Source: Macrocystis pyrifera (Eukaryota > Sar > Phaeophyceae > Laminariales > Laminariaceae). From it: DNA of 64,000 bases. A program made the translations under genes and the position numbers. The stretch is from positions 4,278,001-4,342,000 of the forward strand of contig JASSKH010000025.1 in assembly GCA_031763025.1 (NCBI GenBank), in the 5' to 3' direction. Shown piece after piece: positions 31,143 to 42,895 of the stretch. The notes below the pieces were generated by a model. The model did no database searches. It was not told the origin of the DNA and was given only the letters and a program-made list of their open reading frames with translations. Numbering within the stretch: position 1 is the stretch's first letter; each line of letters begins with the position of its first letter.

Positions 31143-33270
31143 AGTTTTTTTTTAGTCAGCCTACTGCTGCTGCATGTACTAAATGTATGTACGTATGCGA
31201 GCTTTCGTATCCTGTGACGCCCGGATATGTACGGCAAAAGACAGCTGAGCAGGCTTGCGACCAAATTCGTTTTTCCAGGATACAAAATACAGTTTGGAAT
31301 TGGTGAAATTTAGTTGCCTGATTTCGTGTTTTGATTGGATTGTATCCCCGATATCTCAAAATCAAAGCTATCTCTGCAAATTTCCCGCTTCTCTCCTCCA
31401 CCCGTAGTAGAATGCCCAATAAACATGAGTTATGACGATAATATTTTTCTCGACAACAACAACAAGGCTATTTGGTTTTGCTGCGCTCTCTGCTGTAAAT
31501 TTGAACAACTCTCACTGCTGCTCAGAGTCGAAAATCACACGAACTTCACGACCAAAGCGTGCGTATGTGATCGGTTTACAAAAAAGGTGTTACAGCAATA
31601 ATATTATTTATTAGTAGCAATGATAGGGATAAGAGTGATGACGCTTGTTGCCACATCCGTACGGTACAAAAAACTCCGGTGTTGCCCAGGCAGTGCGACA
31701 AAGAAAATATGGTCAGCAAATTTGGATGATTTCATGGATGGTACGCAAAATTGATTTTGCCCAGGAAACAGAACTGGGGAGGGAAGAGACAAGAGCTTGC
31801 TCGACGACCACCCCGGAGCTACTGTAGGTTATAAGACAGAGACTTGAAAGCGTTGAAACAGTGAGGAAGAAGCCCATATACTCCAGCTGTATGTAGTACT
31901 CTTCATGGGTATACACACATACCTGGCACGTACATTTGCTGAACTCGGGAAGACGAAATCAGGAAAACACCATACCCGAGAAACACACACACACACTTAC
32001 GAAAAAAATGTTTTTTTTTTCCCATCAGCCTACTGCTGCTGCATGCACCAAATGTATGTACGTAGACGAGCTTTCGTATCCTGTGATGCCCGGATATATA
32101 CGGCAAAAGGCAGCTACACGCTTGCGACCAAATTCATGTTTCCAGTATACAAAATACAGTTTGGAATTGTTGAAATTTTAGGTGCCTGATTTCATGTTTT
32201 GATCGGATTGTATCCCCGATACATCAAAATCAAAGCAATATCTGCAAACTTCCCGCTTCCCCCCTCCACCCGCATTAGAATGCCTAATGAACATAAGTTA
32301 TGACGATATTTTTCTAGACCAAAAAGAGTAAGGCTATTTAGTTTTGCTGCTGTATATCTTGAACAACTCTCATTGCTGCTCACAGTCCAAAATCACACGA
32401 CCTTCACGACCAAAGCGTGCGTATATGATCGGTTTGAACAAATATGGTATCATCCCTGTTACCCCATCGCATAGATTGATGCGTACCTGATCAAACAACG
32501 TGCCGGTGAATACGTTTTTTTTTTTTAATTCATTTTCTGGTCCCTCGGATCAAGCCATCAACCCCTTCGTACTTCAGTCCCGTTTCGAGGACAACAAAGC
32601 ACTCTAAAATAATTTCATGTGCCCCCCCCCCCCAAATGGGACTGCAGTACTACCGCTTGGAAAAATTGGAGCGGTTCGTCCATAAAACGTGACTGCAGTA
32701 CTTAAAGGGTTAGTCTGCCCCCCCCAAACGCACACGCATGCATCAAAGAAAGGACCGCTTGCTCGACACCATAGTAGTAGCGGGGAGGGAGGCGAATAGC
32801 TTGCTCTACGACCACCACCCCGGATGTAGGTTATAAGACAGAGACTAGAAAGGGTTGAAAGAGTGTGGAAGAAGACCATGTACTCCTGCTGTATGTTGTA
32901 CTCTTAATGGGTGGGTATACCACCATACCCGGGCTACGCACATTTGCCGAACTCGGGGAGACGAAATCAAGAAAACCGTATACCCGAGAAACCCACAACG
33001 CAATCTACTAACAACATAATAGTTATTTTTCTATCAGCCTACTCGTTTTCGCGAAGCACTGCTGCTGCAGTTTGAATAACTCTCTTCACTGCTGCTATGA
33101 ATAAGAACTATTGAATCGTACGCACTCGGCAGTGGTCGAAACTCCACTAATAAAATAATTTATGAATTAATAGCACTATTAACAGCAGTAAGAATGATGA
33201 TGCTTGTTTGTTGGTGCAAACCATCCGTGTCCGAAGCCGCCGCGACGTCCCGCATGTGACGGCGACAGCA
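31143..33270 (+). repeat. Tandem repeat with ~0.87-1.0 kb units (two copies and a partial third)
   Basis: Unit starts marked by a T-run then TCAGCCTACTGCTGCTGCA lie near 31143 and 32010, with a weaker third near 33020. Copies 1 and 2 share the order ...CGAGCTTTCGTATCCTGTGA, GATTGTATCCCCGATA, ACGACCAAAGCGTGCGTAT, GTAGGTTATAAGACAGAGAC and GAACTCGGGAAGACGAAATC. Open frames inside are shadows. A C10 run lies near 32624 and a T-run near 32515. Confidence 0.7.
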
Positions 33271-33274
33271 GGTC

Positions 33275-33823
33275 TTACAGCAGGGTACGGCTCTCAGACC
33301 CTTAAAAGGACCTGCGTTCGTTAGATCTCTGAGGCCGGCTCACTTGTTGTTTGGGAGTTCGAGGAAGTGCCTTGAAGCAGTAATGATCGGGTCTTGCAGA
33401 ACGTGGATCGATGCAATACGGAAGATGCAAGCGGAGTAATCAATCAATAAAGCACGACACGATGACGGGCATGACGGGCAAGGCAAGGCCCAAGGGGCTG
33501 GGGGTCGATAGGACAGGTATCACAGATCACTTGGCCTTGACTTTATTTCTTCACTTGGTGTTTAGTAAACACCGGGTGGTCCCAGAACCTTGTTACTCTC
33601 TCTGTACCCGAGACTAAAGGCGTTCCCACACCGGCGATCCTCCCTGCCCCTATAAGATCCGTCCAGAGGATGCTAACCAAAGCTTGCCCTCTGCCTATCG
33701 AACAGACCCGACGCGTGACCCTGATCAGGACAGTGGTCTCGCGCCGTATTATCCTCCCCATAGCGCTGGTCACGACAGTCACAGCGCTATGAACCTCCCT
33801 CGCTGGCGCCACCCGCTGTAACA
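33275..33823 (+). mobile_element. Solo-LTR-like element, copy 1
   Basis: It is about 90 percent similar by eye to 45713-46273. The consensus ends are TGTTACAGC...GCTGTAACA, i.e. TG...CA with short inverted ends, as in LTRs of Ty1/Ty3-type elements. This copy has lost the first bases (CTTACAGC). No clear target duplication or internal coding region adjoins it. It could instead be a short TIR element. Confidence 0.5.
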
Positions 33824-33999
33824 CCCCCCCTGCCCGACACATAACAATTGTCGGCACAAACCCGGCGCCCCGGTGCTAGCCCGGCGACAGCGTGTGCGCT
33901 TTCCTCCTCGGACACCCCCCCAGACCGCGCAAATGAGCGACGGTGCCCAGCGGGTATTACGATCATGGACCGCTGCAGCGCCTGCGCCTTCTACCTCCG

Positions 34000-34350
34000 C
34001 ACCTCGCCGTCGGCTCGATGTTGCAGCTCCTCTCCTTCCCTTAATGCTGCCCTCAGACGGTGGTACAAAGAGTGGCGGTCCTGACCTTCGTACAGACGGT
34101 CTTCAGCATTCCTCTTCCATCCATCGCCGTCGGCCCGATGTTGCAGCGCCCTTCCTTTTCGCGGTGTTGCCCTTGGACGGTAGTAAGAAGAACGGCGGTC
34201 CTGACCTTAGACCAGATGTGCTTCAGACTTCCTCCCCCGCGTTTCCCCCGTCTATCGCGGTCGGCCCATTGTTGCAGCGCTTCTTGTTCCCGCGGTGCTG
34301 ACCTTGGACGGTGTTGAGAAGAGCGGCGGACCTGACCCTCGTACAGTCTT
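34000..34350 (+). repeat. GC-rich minisatellite, three units of ~120-130 bases
   Basis: Units begin near 34003, 34123 and 34253 with GCCGTCGGCCCGATGTTGCA and end with a GGCGGTCCTGACC block. One frame (33873-34301) is open across them and yields repeated DVAAP...GGPDLR peptides, but the frame is not kept by the third unit, so coding is doubtful. Confidence 0.65.
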
Positions 34351-35245
34351 CACCACTTGCAACCGCCAGCGCCACATCTGTCTAACACGCTCGGAGCATG
34401 TACTCATCTGCGAAAAAAAAAAAACATGTTTTCTTCCTGCCTCACCTGCATCTGAGGTGGGGGTTCCTCTCGAAGGCCTACGTCTGCACTTTGACAATAA
34501 CCTACACGTTTAAGCTTTTGGCCAGGCATTATTTCCACTGAAAACTGCCATCGTCCTACCCCACCACCTCACCTTTAACTGAGACTTCAGAGAATTCTGC
34601 CAGTCCTTTGTCGTATGCTTATACGTGGCCACACTACCTAGAAGCTGCGGTGGCTGTCCACTTTGCCCCTCTATATATCTGCGGGCTTGACTTGTCAAAC
34701 CTGTTATAACGGTTCACCGATCAGTATTCCAATATACTCACGTACTTGTTTGTATCGATGTGGCAAAACTTCACGTACCTTTGTCACGTTTCAGCGTGCG
34801 CAGTGGACTATGTTGATGCTGCCACCATTCACTTACCTTCGCCAGACGTTTCTCACTGTACCTTCCTTCAACAAATGTTTCTACGTAAGTTAGAATCCAT
34901 CTGCCACTCTGAAGTTTGTCCAGATATCTCTAGTTTCTTGGTATGGATACCACGACTTGATATATTGACAGAACAAAAGCAACAGCTAAGAGATCGAGGA
35001 TTTCGTCGAAGCTCATCTTTGCCAGCTTCCACGCTAGTTCTTTGCAAGCTGTGTGTGATACTTCGGTCGCGCGTATCACGCGTTTTAGATTTTATGTAGG
35101 CCTTTCTTCTGGTGATGATCTCAAACTTCTCTGCATTGAGAGTAGGTATTCCTTGTGAATGTGGAGGTCGTTTTATGTATATGTTCACCACGGGCTGTAG
35201 GAAGTTCATCATGAGTTCTTTCTACTCCGGGCCAAAAATATTATT

Positions 35246-35484
35246 CGAGTGACTTTCAAGGTACTGACGTTCACGCCACATCGACTTGCTGGCACTAGCC
35301 AAGGTAAAGATTTGATTCCGAGTTTAGTAAGTGTTTGAAGCTACTGGCGTTTGCGCCACCTTTATTCGAGTGACCTAGGTCGTTTCAAGGTACTCCACAT
35401 TGACTTACTGGCGCTAGCCAAGGTAAATATTTGATTCCGAGTTAAAAGGTGTTTGAAGGTACTGACGTTTACGCCACCCCCCCA
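35246..35484 (+). repeat. Two direct copies of a ~120-base unit
   Basis: ATTCGAGTGAC...TTTCAAGGTAC...GCTAGCCAAGGTAAA...TTTGATTCCGAGTT...GTTTGAAG is repeated at 35246-35366 and 35367-35484, ending before a C-run. Confidence 0.65.
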
Positions 35485-37299
35485 GCACGGACACTGTCCA
35501 CTCGTGCAACTTGTTCGTGCTAAAATCAATCACGCGTCTTAAAACGGCATTCGTCCAGACCTACTGCCAAATCGTACCCCTCGTATAACGGTTTTTGTGG
35601 AAGTAGTTGCAGCAAGGTGGAGACCCCCAGAACAGAAACTGCCTACCACCTACTGGCATTCCAATCACATCTATCGATTCGTTCCTTCAACACCCGGCCA
35701 CTTTACTTGAAGCGAAAATAGTATCCTGTTAAGTTGCGCAGATCATACCAAAGCTCGTCACGTTCCATCTCGGTTTAGCGTCTCACAAATGTGTACCTGT
35801 GCGTGGTGTAGCAACTTGCACATGCATTCGTTTCCTCCTACATGTGGGTATTCAAACGTTATGATACCTGGTATACGCATTCTCATGTACTTCCTGTGCG
35901 CCTGACTTCGAGTATCTGTAAATTAACTGAATCTGTGTAACAGTCCCAAAGGCCAGGTATTCTCACGAAAAAGTATAGCAAAACACTGATGGTCTGTATC
36001 CCACCGGTATTGGGTTAAGGAGCCTGGTCGGTCGTAATAGATGCTTGGGCGTATCCAGCTATACCCTTCTCGTAACAGGGGTTTTGTGTCGACTTGCCTC
36101 TTATTCGACTGTCACTACTGTTATTGTGCCATCGTTGCGATCAAAGATAGTCACCTGGAGAGCAGCAATATGATCCCAACATGTTTCTCGGCATTCGGTG
36201 CCATGCAATTTAGTGTCTCTTCAGCATTCCTGTCTCATCAGGCGGATCGTGCGCTACTCAGATACGGACAAAGAAACAGGGATGCGTGGTAGGCTCAACA
36301 CCTACACGCTCGCGTTCGCAAACTCGCGCGCCGTTAGCGCTTTGTTTTTGACATTTAGGGAACCTCCAGTTTGGGCATTGGGCATGTGGCCTTTAGAACT
36401 GCCCTTCCATTGCGCGGACGAAACACTTGGAATTAGGGTCAAACTTAGGTACATGTACAGCAGTGCAATACTCAAAAGGCTAAGATGCCCAGTCCACACT
36501 AGGAGCCATGTCAGATACTTGAAACAGCGCCAAAATCGATTGACTTTCCGTTCACCGCGTTAGTGAGTAAGGCGGCGAATGAGTATATGCGTCCTGGGGA
36601 GGGTTTTTACTATCGGAAAAGGCCAGGTTTTCTCTGCCTAGTTTGATTTGCATAGTGTATCTCGAATCCACCGCTTAGGATGCATGTATCAGTTCTGGGA
36701 GAGCAGTCGCAATTCCTGCAGGCAAAGCACTCATAATCGGAGCCAACGCTCCGGGGTCCTTTCGGCACGATGTAACAAAGACCAGTTTTCACATCAAGGT
36801 TGATATTCTTTTCCAAAGTTCTAGCCCGCTCTATGCTCTATGCTGGGTGTACATGCCACGCTCACACACTCTGCTCTAGTTCATGCACAGACTAACCTGT
36901 ACCATGCAGCCTGCGGTTCTTGTTGGTGAGCCATCGTAAGCGCTGTGCTGAATATGTAGTGCATGATTCGGCATTTCAGCACTCTTATGTTCATACACAC
37001 CGCAAATTGTTGTTCTTCCTACCCGTCGACATACGCACCAGCGATGTAGTTTTTCTTTCGTTGTCCACGTTCATGGTGTCATTCATTTGCAATTGATGCG
37101 GAATTGTATATATACCTTATCGGATAGGTCGTCAGTACCGTTTCTCTCACCTACCGGTTCGGCAATTATTTCGTACTTGTTGTTTTCTCCAGTCGCGACG
37201 CATTTTAGTTTTTACAGCCTGTTTAGTGACCACGGGCGGGATTTCAGAACTTTGAGCTATTGTTATAGTGTCAGAACATGCGTACTACAATACCTGGTA
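35485..37299. other. No gene recognised
   Basis: Several short open frames, the longest on + at 36198-36563, without known domains or splice support. A near-palindromic GATACCTGGTATAC occurs near 35862. Confidence 0.35.
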
Positions 37300-37995
37300 G
37301 TATGTATTTGAACACCCCACGCTCTCGGCGTTTACAGCGTTTACCTGCTGGCCAGATTCGTTCTCGGACAACCCATTCTTCAGATGATACTTACGCAAGG
37401 TGTGGACCTAACAACAGGCAGTGTATTCTTCAAACCAAACCGATCTTGAAACCCCTCGACGCCCACTGACCATGTAGTGTTCTTCGTACTCGTTTGCTGA
37501 TTTTTTATACCCTTTTTTGTACCTTATATCCTTATTTCGTACGTAGTTATGTATGTACGATACAGATATGTCGTTGATCTCTATCCCACTTGTTGTCTTC
37601 GCCCCTTTTTCTCTATCCCTCCTACGTATCGACATCCGGTGTCACAGAGCAAGCTCTCTATTCCCCTCCCCGCTGTGGTCTATGCCTTGGATTTTTATTG
37701 CGAAAAGACTTCAGTCCTTCGTTGCGCCTACCCTCGTTAGGCGATCTCAGCAGTTGATTCCTTACCTTTTTATTGTACATATTATATTGCATAAATCCCC
37801 GCCTCATCCATCTTGAGATTCGAGCTCCATGGTTCAACGCTAAAAACAGAACCTATACACTAGACCATGCGGGCCTTTATTAATAAATGAAAGGAATAGG
37901 CCAACCATGATCAAAACCATTGAAGCCCTTTCAGGGTACGACCCAGATCGGGAGTAAGTATATTAAGCATATTGAAGGTCGAACCCTAATAAATC
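37300..37995 (+). repeat. Dispersed repeat X, copy 1
   Basis: It matches 46690-47640 in inverted orientation. Shared blocks include CTGCTGGCCAGATTCGTTCT, GTGTATTCTTCAAACCAAAC, TTGAGATTCG/CTCCATGG and AGGCCAACCATGATCAAAAC. Copy 1 lacks the SINE that interrupts copy 2, so it shows the pre-insertion state. No coding function is evident. Confidence 0.7.
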
Positions 37996-38207
37996 TAATA
38001 TTTCTCTTTCTCTGCGGACAATATTTTTATGTAATCTACAGCAGATAATAGTGCTTCAATCGAATCTTTGGCCATAAACGGAGAAGTACAATATTCAAAG
38101 TATCGTACGAAACTGAGGCTGTGATACCGCTCGGTATGCTGAGGATACTCCTGTATATTATAGAATATGAATGAAGACAACATACTTCGCAGTCAGCATG
38201 AATAGTG

Positions 38208-38541
38208 TTTTTTTTTTTTTTTTATCCGTCACTTTTACTTCCCAGCCCACTCGTACGAGGTTTTACCCTCGACGATCTTCTAGACAAGCCGTGGTCACAG
38301 GTGTCGTCCCTTCTCCCCCCCCGGTACGTGCCTTTATTTTTTGTCGCGCATAGGGTTCAGCATTCCCACTTCTCGTCGATTTTCATCGAATGTAGCCAAC
38401 TCACGCTTTCGCGCTTTCCGCTTATCAATTTTTTATGCAAGAAAAAGTCCCTAAGAGCATGCACTTGGTGGGACTTGAACCCACGAAATTGATCTTGACA
38501 GGCACGCGGACAACCTACCACAAGCTACCGGGGACGCCGGC
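38208..38541 (-). repeat. tRNA-derived SINE copy S1 (full)
   Basis: Read on the minus strand it starts GCCGGCGTCCCCGGTAGC, contains a box-A-like stretch and a perfect box-B-like GGGTTCAAGTCCCACC, then the family body (TTGATAAGCGGAAAGCGC, TGGGAATGCTGAACCC, ACGGCTTGTCTAGAAGATCG) and a poly(A) tail (T-run 38208-38223). Lacking an anticodon arm that folds, it is a SINE rather than a functional tRNA gene. Confidence 0.8.
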
Positions 38542-38675
38542 GATCGTACGGATGTAAAAACCTTTTTATAATAGTACGTACTGGATGTAGAATGTATGGA
38601 GACCCCATGCATATGAGTCGTAGGGGTACGTAACTCCCCTATGTGTGTGCCATACCGTTCTTTATACCCCACTAC

Positions 38676-39110
38676 TAGTGGTGTTTTCTTCTTTTTCTTT
38701 TTCTTTTTCCAGCTCGTCCTTTTCAAGTGTCTGCCACGTCCCCTACGTGGGGGTACGATGGTTTGTTGCTATACTGAAGTATATACATATACCAGGTATA
38801 TTTTTGTTTCTTTTTTTTGTTTCTTTTATCTTTCGAATTGTCTTTGTTTTTGTTTTTGTTTTTTCTCTTTGTTTCGTTTTTGTTTCTCTAAGTCATGGAA
38901 TGTGTATGTCGTGCCTGTCGTACGCAGTATGATGACATGGCATTGCATTACATACGTGGCAACGTAGTATCTCTGTGGCGTAGCTTTGTGACCACAGAAC
39001 TTGTATCTCTCTAGGATTGAAGAATCGGCACGGACACTGGTTGTGCTGGATGTCGACGCGTAGAAAGAACGGTTTAATGTGAAGAAAACAACAACAACAA
39101 CAACAACAAC
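38676..39110 (+). mobile_element. 5'-truncated LINE copy (435 bases)
   Basis: It begins TAGTGGTGTTTTCTTC and ends in (AAC)n, matching the 3' regions of the LINEs at 1, 43953 and 47649. The empty site is preserved at 40940/40941: the flanks (ATACCC..ACTAC and ATCAGTCCAAAATTGA) are directly joined there. No target duplication is visible. Confidence 0.85.
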
Positions 39111-39117
39111 ATCAGTC

Positions 39118-39340
39118 CAAAATTGACAAGCGGAAAGCGCGAAAGCGTGAGTTGGCTACATGCGATGAAAATCGACGAGCAGTGGGAATGCTGAACCCTT
39201 TGCGCGACAAAAATAAAGGCACGTACCCTTGGGGGGGAAGGCAAGACACCTGTGACCGCGGCTTGTCCAGAAGATCGTCGAGGGCAAAACCTCCTACGAG
39301 TGGGCTGGAAAGTAAAAGTGATGAGTAAAAAAATATGAAT
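39118..39340 (+). repeat. SINE copy S2, body only
   Basis: It lacks the tRNA-like head and starts AAAATTGACAAGCGG. It ends at a short A-run before an ATATAT stretch and a fragment of LINE 3' sequence (TCTAGGGTGAAGAATCAGCA, near 39350-39430). Confidence 0.75.
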
Positions 39341-39679
39341 ATATATATATCTAGGGTGAAGAATCAGCACGGACACTATTCAGCTATTGCTGGATGTCGA
39401 CGAGGTAGAAGAACGGTTTAATGTGAAGAATACACACATACACCATATTCATACGGGGCATACTTGAAGCTGGATGAACAGAGTGAAACTGGGTAGAAGA
39501 CGTTGGTCTAAAAACTCAAGACAACAACCTGGAGGATTATATATGGGTAATACTATTGGTCGTACGGCAAGATCTCCCTCGATCCTTAGGCATTACTATA
39601 GTTGTCCTATACTACCGCAGCAAAGCATCAACACCACTGCCTCTCGGCATAAAGTACTGTTGTGAAGCCGATCTATATG

Positions 39680-40012
39680 CCGGCGTCCCCGGTGGCTTGG
39701 TAGGTGGTCCGCGAGCCTATCAAGATCAATTTCGTGAGTTCGAGTCTCACCGAGTGCATGCTCATAGGGACTTTTTCTTGCATAAAATTGATTAGCGGAA
39801 AGCGCGAGAGCGTGAGTTAGCTGTACATTCGATGAAAATCGACGAGCAGTGGGAATGCTGAACCCTATGCGCGATTAAAATAATAGGCACGTACCGGGGG
39901 GGAGAAGGGACGACACCTGTGACCACGGCTTGTCCAGAAGATCGTCGAGGGTAAAACCTCCTACGAGTGGGCTGGAAAGTGAAAGTGATGATGAAAACAA
40001 AAAAAAAAAAAA
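39680..40012 (+). repeat. SINE copy S3 (full)
   Basis: A full head is present, with a perfect 5-bp T-stem (GTGAG TTCGAGT CTCAC), plus body and poly(A) near 40000-40012. It is mirrored by S6 in the other palindrome arm. Confidence 0.8.
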
Positions 40013-40466
40013 TGGTATTCATACTACTATTAATAAATTAACTGTTCATGATCCTATAGGTCGTACGGCAAGATCTCCCTCGATCCTGGGCCCTAAAATA
40101 GTGTCGCATACTGCCGCAGCAAAGTTTCAACACTGCTGCCTCCAGGCATGAAGTACTGATTGAAACCGGTCAGCTGTCCAAGACAGAAATCAGGTTTTTA
40201 TTCGGGTGAAAGCACCGCATGAAAGCTACGTTGAAACTGAGAACTATTCAACGACTCATATGTTCACAACATAGCTGGTGTTGTGGTCTTCTCGTACCCG
40301 GTACGTTGGCATTTCACTTGTTGTACCCGTTACGGCATTCTCGTACCCGGTACGTTGGCAATTCACTTGCTTTACCCGGTATTCACCGGTACGCTCGCTT
40401 TTCCCTTGCTTTCTTGCTTTACTCACTGCTTTGTCTGCAAATAATAATAAATCAGAACGGACACTG

Positions 40467-40806
40467 TTTTTATTTTTATTTTTTTTTATCCATCACTTTT
40501 ACTTCCCAGCCCACTCGTAGGAGGTTTTACCCTCGACGATCTTCTAGACAAGCCGTGGTCACAGGTGTCGTCCCTTCTCCCCCCCCCGGTTCGTGCCTTT
40601 ATTTTTTGTCGCGCATAGGGTTCAGCATTCCCACTTCTCGTCGATTTTCATCGAATGTAGCCAACTCACGCTTTCGCGCTTTCCGCTTATCAATTTTTTA
40701 TGCAAGAAAAAGTCCCTAAGAGCATGCACTTGGTGGGACTTGAACCCACGAAATTGATCTTGACAGGCACGCGGACAACCTACCACAAGCTACCGGGGAC
40801 GCCGGC
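40467..40806 (-). repeat. SINE copy S4 (full)
   Basis: It is nearly identical to S1, including the same 3' neighbour sequence out to 40940, so it belongs to a direct duplication of 38208-38675. Confidence 0.8.
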
Positions 40807-40945
40807 GATCGTACGGATGTAAAAACCTTTTTATAATAGTACGTACTGGATGTAGAATGTATGGAGACCCCATGCATATGAGTCGTAGGGGTACGTAACT
40901 CCCCTATGTGTGTGCCATACCGTTCTTTATACCCAACTACATCAG

Positions 40946-41170
40946 TCCAAAATTGATAAGCGGAAAGCGCGAAAGCGTGAGTTGGCTACATTCGATGAAA
41001 ATCGACCAGCAGTGGGAATGCTGAACCCTATGCGCGACAAAAAATAAAGGCACGTACCCTTGGGGGGGAAGGCAAGACACCTGTGACCACGGCTTGTCTA
41101 GAAGATCGTCGAGGGTAAAACCTCCTACGAGTGGGCTGGGAAGTAAAAGTGATGGATAAAAAAAATTAAA
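40946..41170 (+). repeat. SINE copy S5, body only
   Basis: It starts AAAATTGATAAGCGG with no tRNA-like head and is mirrored by the body of S4 across the palindrome spacer. Confidence 0.75.
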
Positions 41171-41631
41171 AATAAAAACAGTGTCCGTTCTGATTTATTA
41201 TTATTTGCAGACAAAGCAGTGAGTAAAGCAAGAAAGCAAGGGAAAAGCGAGCGTACCGGTGAATACCGGGTAAAGCAAGTGAATTGCCAACGTACCGGGT
41301 ACGAGAATGCCGTAACGGGTACAACAAGTGAAATGCCAACGTACCGGGTACGAGAAGACCACAACACCAGCTATGTTGTGAACATATGAGTCGTTGAATA
41401 GTTCTCAGTTTCAACGTAGCTTTCATGCGGTGCTTTCACCCGAATAAAAACCTGATTTCTGTCTTGGACAGCTGACCGGTTTCAATCAGTACTTCATGCC
41501 TGGAGGCAGCAGTGTTGAAACTTTGCTGCGGCAGTATGCGACACTATTTTAGGGCCCAGGATCGAGGGAGATCTTGCCGTACGACCTATAGGATCATGAA
41601 CAGTTAATTTATTAATAGTAGTATGAATACC

Positions 41632-41964
41632 ATTTTTTTTTTTGTTTTCATCATCACTTTCACTTTCCAGCCCACTCGTAGGAGGTTTTACCCTCGACGA
41701 TCTTCTGGACAAGCCGTGGTCACAGGTGTCGTCCCTTCTCCCCCCCGGTACGTGCCTATTATTTTAATCGCGCATAGGGTTCAGCATTCCCACTGCTCGT
41801 CGATTTTCATCGAATGTACAGCTAACTCACGCTCTCGCGCTTTCCGCTAATCAATTTTATGCAAGAAAAAGTCCCTATGAGCATGCACTCGGTGAGACTC
41901 GAACTCACGAAATTGATCTTGATAGGCTCGCGGACCACCTACCAAGCCACCGGGGACGCCGGCA
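41632..41964 (-). repeat. SINE copy S6 (full)
   Basis: This is the mirror image of S3 in the right palindrome arm. The T-run at 41632-41643 is the poly(A) tail on the minus strand. Confidence 0.8.
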
Positions 41965-42308
41965 TATAGATCGGCTTCACAACAGTACTTTATGCCGAGA
42001 GGCAGTGGTGTTGATGCTTTGCTGCGGTAGTATAGGACAACTATAGTAATGCCTAAGGATCGAGGGAGATCTTGCCGTACGACCAATAGTATTACCCATA
42101 TATAATCCTCCAGGTTGTTGTCTTGAGTTTTTAGACCAACGTCTTCTACCCAGCTTCACTCTGTTCATCCAGCTTCAAGTATGCCCCGTGTGAATATGGT
42201 GTATGTGTGTATTCTTCACATTAAACCGTTCTTCTACCTCGTCGACATCCAGCAATAGCTGAATAGTGTCCGTGCTGATTCTTCACCCTAGATATATATA
42301 TATTCATA

Positions 42309-42482
42309 TTTTTTACTCATCACTTTTACTTTCCAGCCCACTCGTAGGAGGTTTTGCCCTCGACGATCTTCTGGACAAGCCGCGGTCACAGGTGTCTTGC
42401 CTTCCCCCCCAAGGGTACGTGCCTTTATTTTTGTCGCGCAAAGGGTTCAGCATTCCCACTGCTCGTCGATTTTCATCGCATG
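42309..42482 (-). repeat. SINE copy S7, partial body
   Basis: It mirrors S2 but is cut at 42482 by a (GT)n microsatellite, which marks the outer end of the palindrome. Confidence 0.7.
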
Positions 42483-42502
42483 TGTGTGTGTGTGTGTGTG
42501 TG
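42481..42502 (+). repeat. (TG)n microsatellite
   Basis: About eleven TG units at the junction of the palindrome and a LINE 3'-end fragment. Confidence 0.9.
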
Positions 42503-42715
42503 TTCTTCACATTAAACCGTTCTTCTACTCGTCGACATCCAGCAAGCCCAGTGTCCGTGCTGATTCTTCACCCTAGAAAGATACGAGCTCTGTGGTCACA
42601 GACTACGACACAGAGATAACACACCGTAATGCATTAATAGCCTACGTAATACCATGCCTTCGCACTAGGTGCGGCCGACACAACATACATACATACGCCA
42701 GCAACCAAAATACAC
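42503..42715 (-). mobile_element. LINE 3'-end fragment, second subfamily
   Basis: On the minus strand it contains GGTGAAGAATCAGCACGGAC and GATGTCGACGAGTAGAAG, followed by sequence shared with 52885-53105 (GGCCGCACCTAGTGCGAAGG). It differs from the main LINE family upstream of the shared 3' end. Confidence 0.65.
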
Positions 42716-42725
42716 CATAAAGAAA

Positions 42726-42874
42726 GTAGCCAACTCACGCTTTCGCGCTTTCCGCTTATCAATTTTTTTTATGCAAGAAAAAGTCCCTATGAGCATGCAC
42801 TCGGTGGGACTTGAACCCACGAAATTGATCTTGACAGGCACGCGGACCACCTACCAAGCCACCGGGGACGCCGG
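42726..42874 (-). repeat. SINE copy S8, head and start of body
   Basis: Head-to-head with S9; the two heads are 21 bases apart. Confidence 0.75.
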
Positions 42875-42895
42875 TACACCCGTATGTACATATTG

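Larger units (their letters stand above)
39159..42482. repeat. Large inverted repeat, ~1.53-kb arms, 252-base spacer
   Basis: Arms 39159-40696 and 40949-42482 are reverse complements with only a few differences, mostly homopolymer length. All open frames in one arm reappear at mirrored positions in the other, identical or nearly so. Each arm contains SINE copies and LINE scraps. The spacer (40697-40948) and adjoining arm duplicate 38208-38675 directly. Confidence 0.9.

Noticed and set aside
33873-34301. 142-codon open frame
   Set aside because: Lies across a minisatellite whose frame is not maintained in the third unit.
39733-39750. Possible functional tRNA genes (good T-arm)
   Set aside because: The anticodon arm and acceptor stem do not fold, and every instance is fused to the same SINE body.
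39556-42086. Identical short proteins on opposite strands at 39-42 kb
   Set aside because: Mirror images from the large inverted repeat; they span SINE and LINE sequence.
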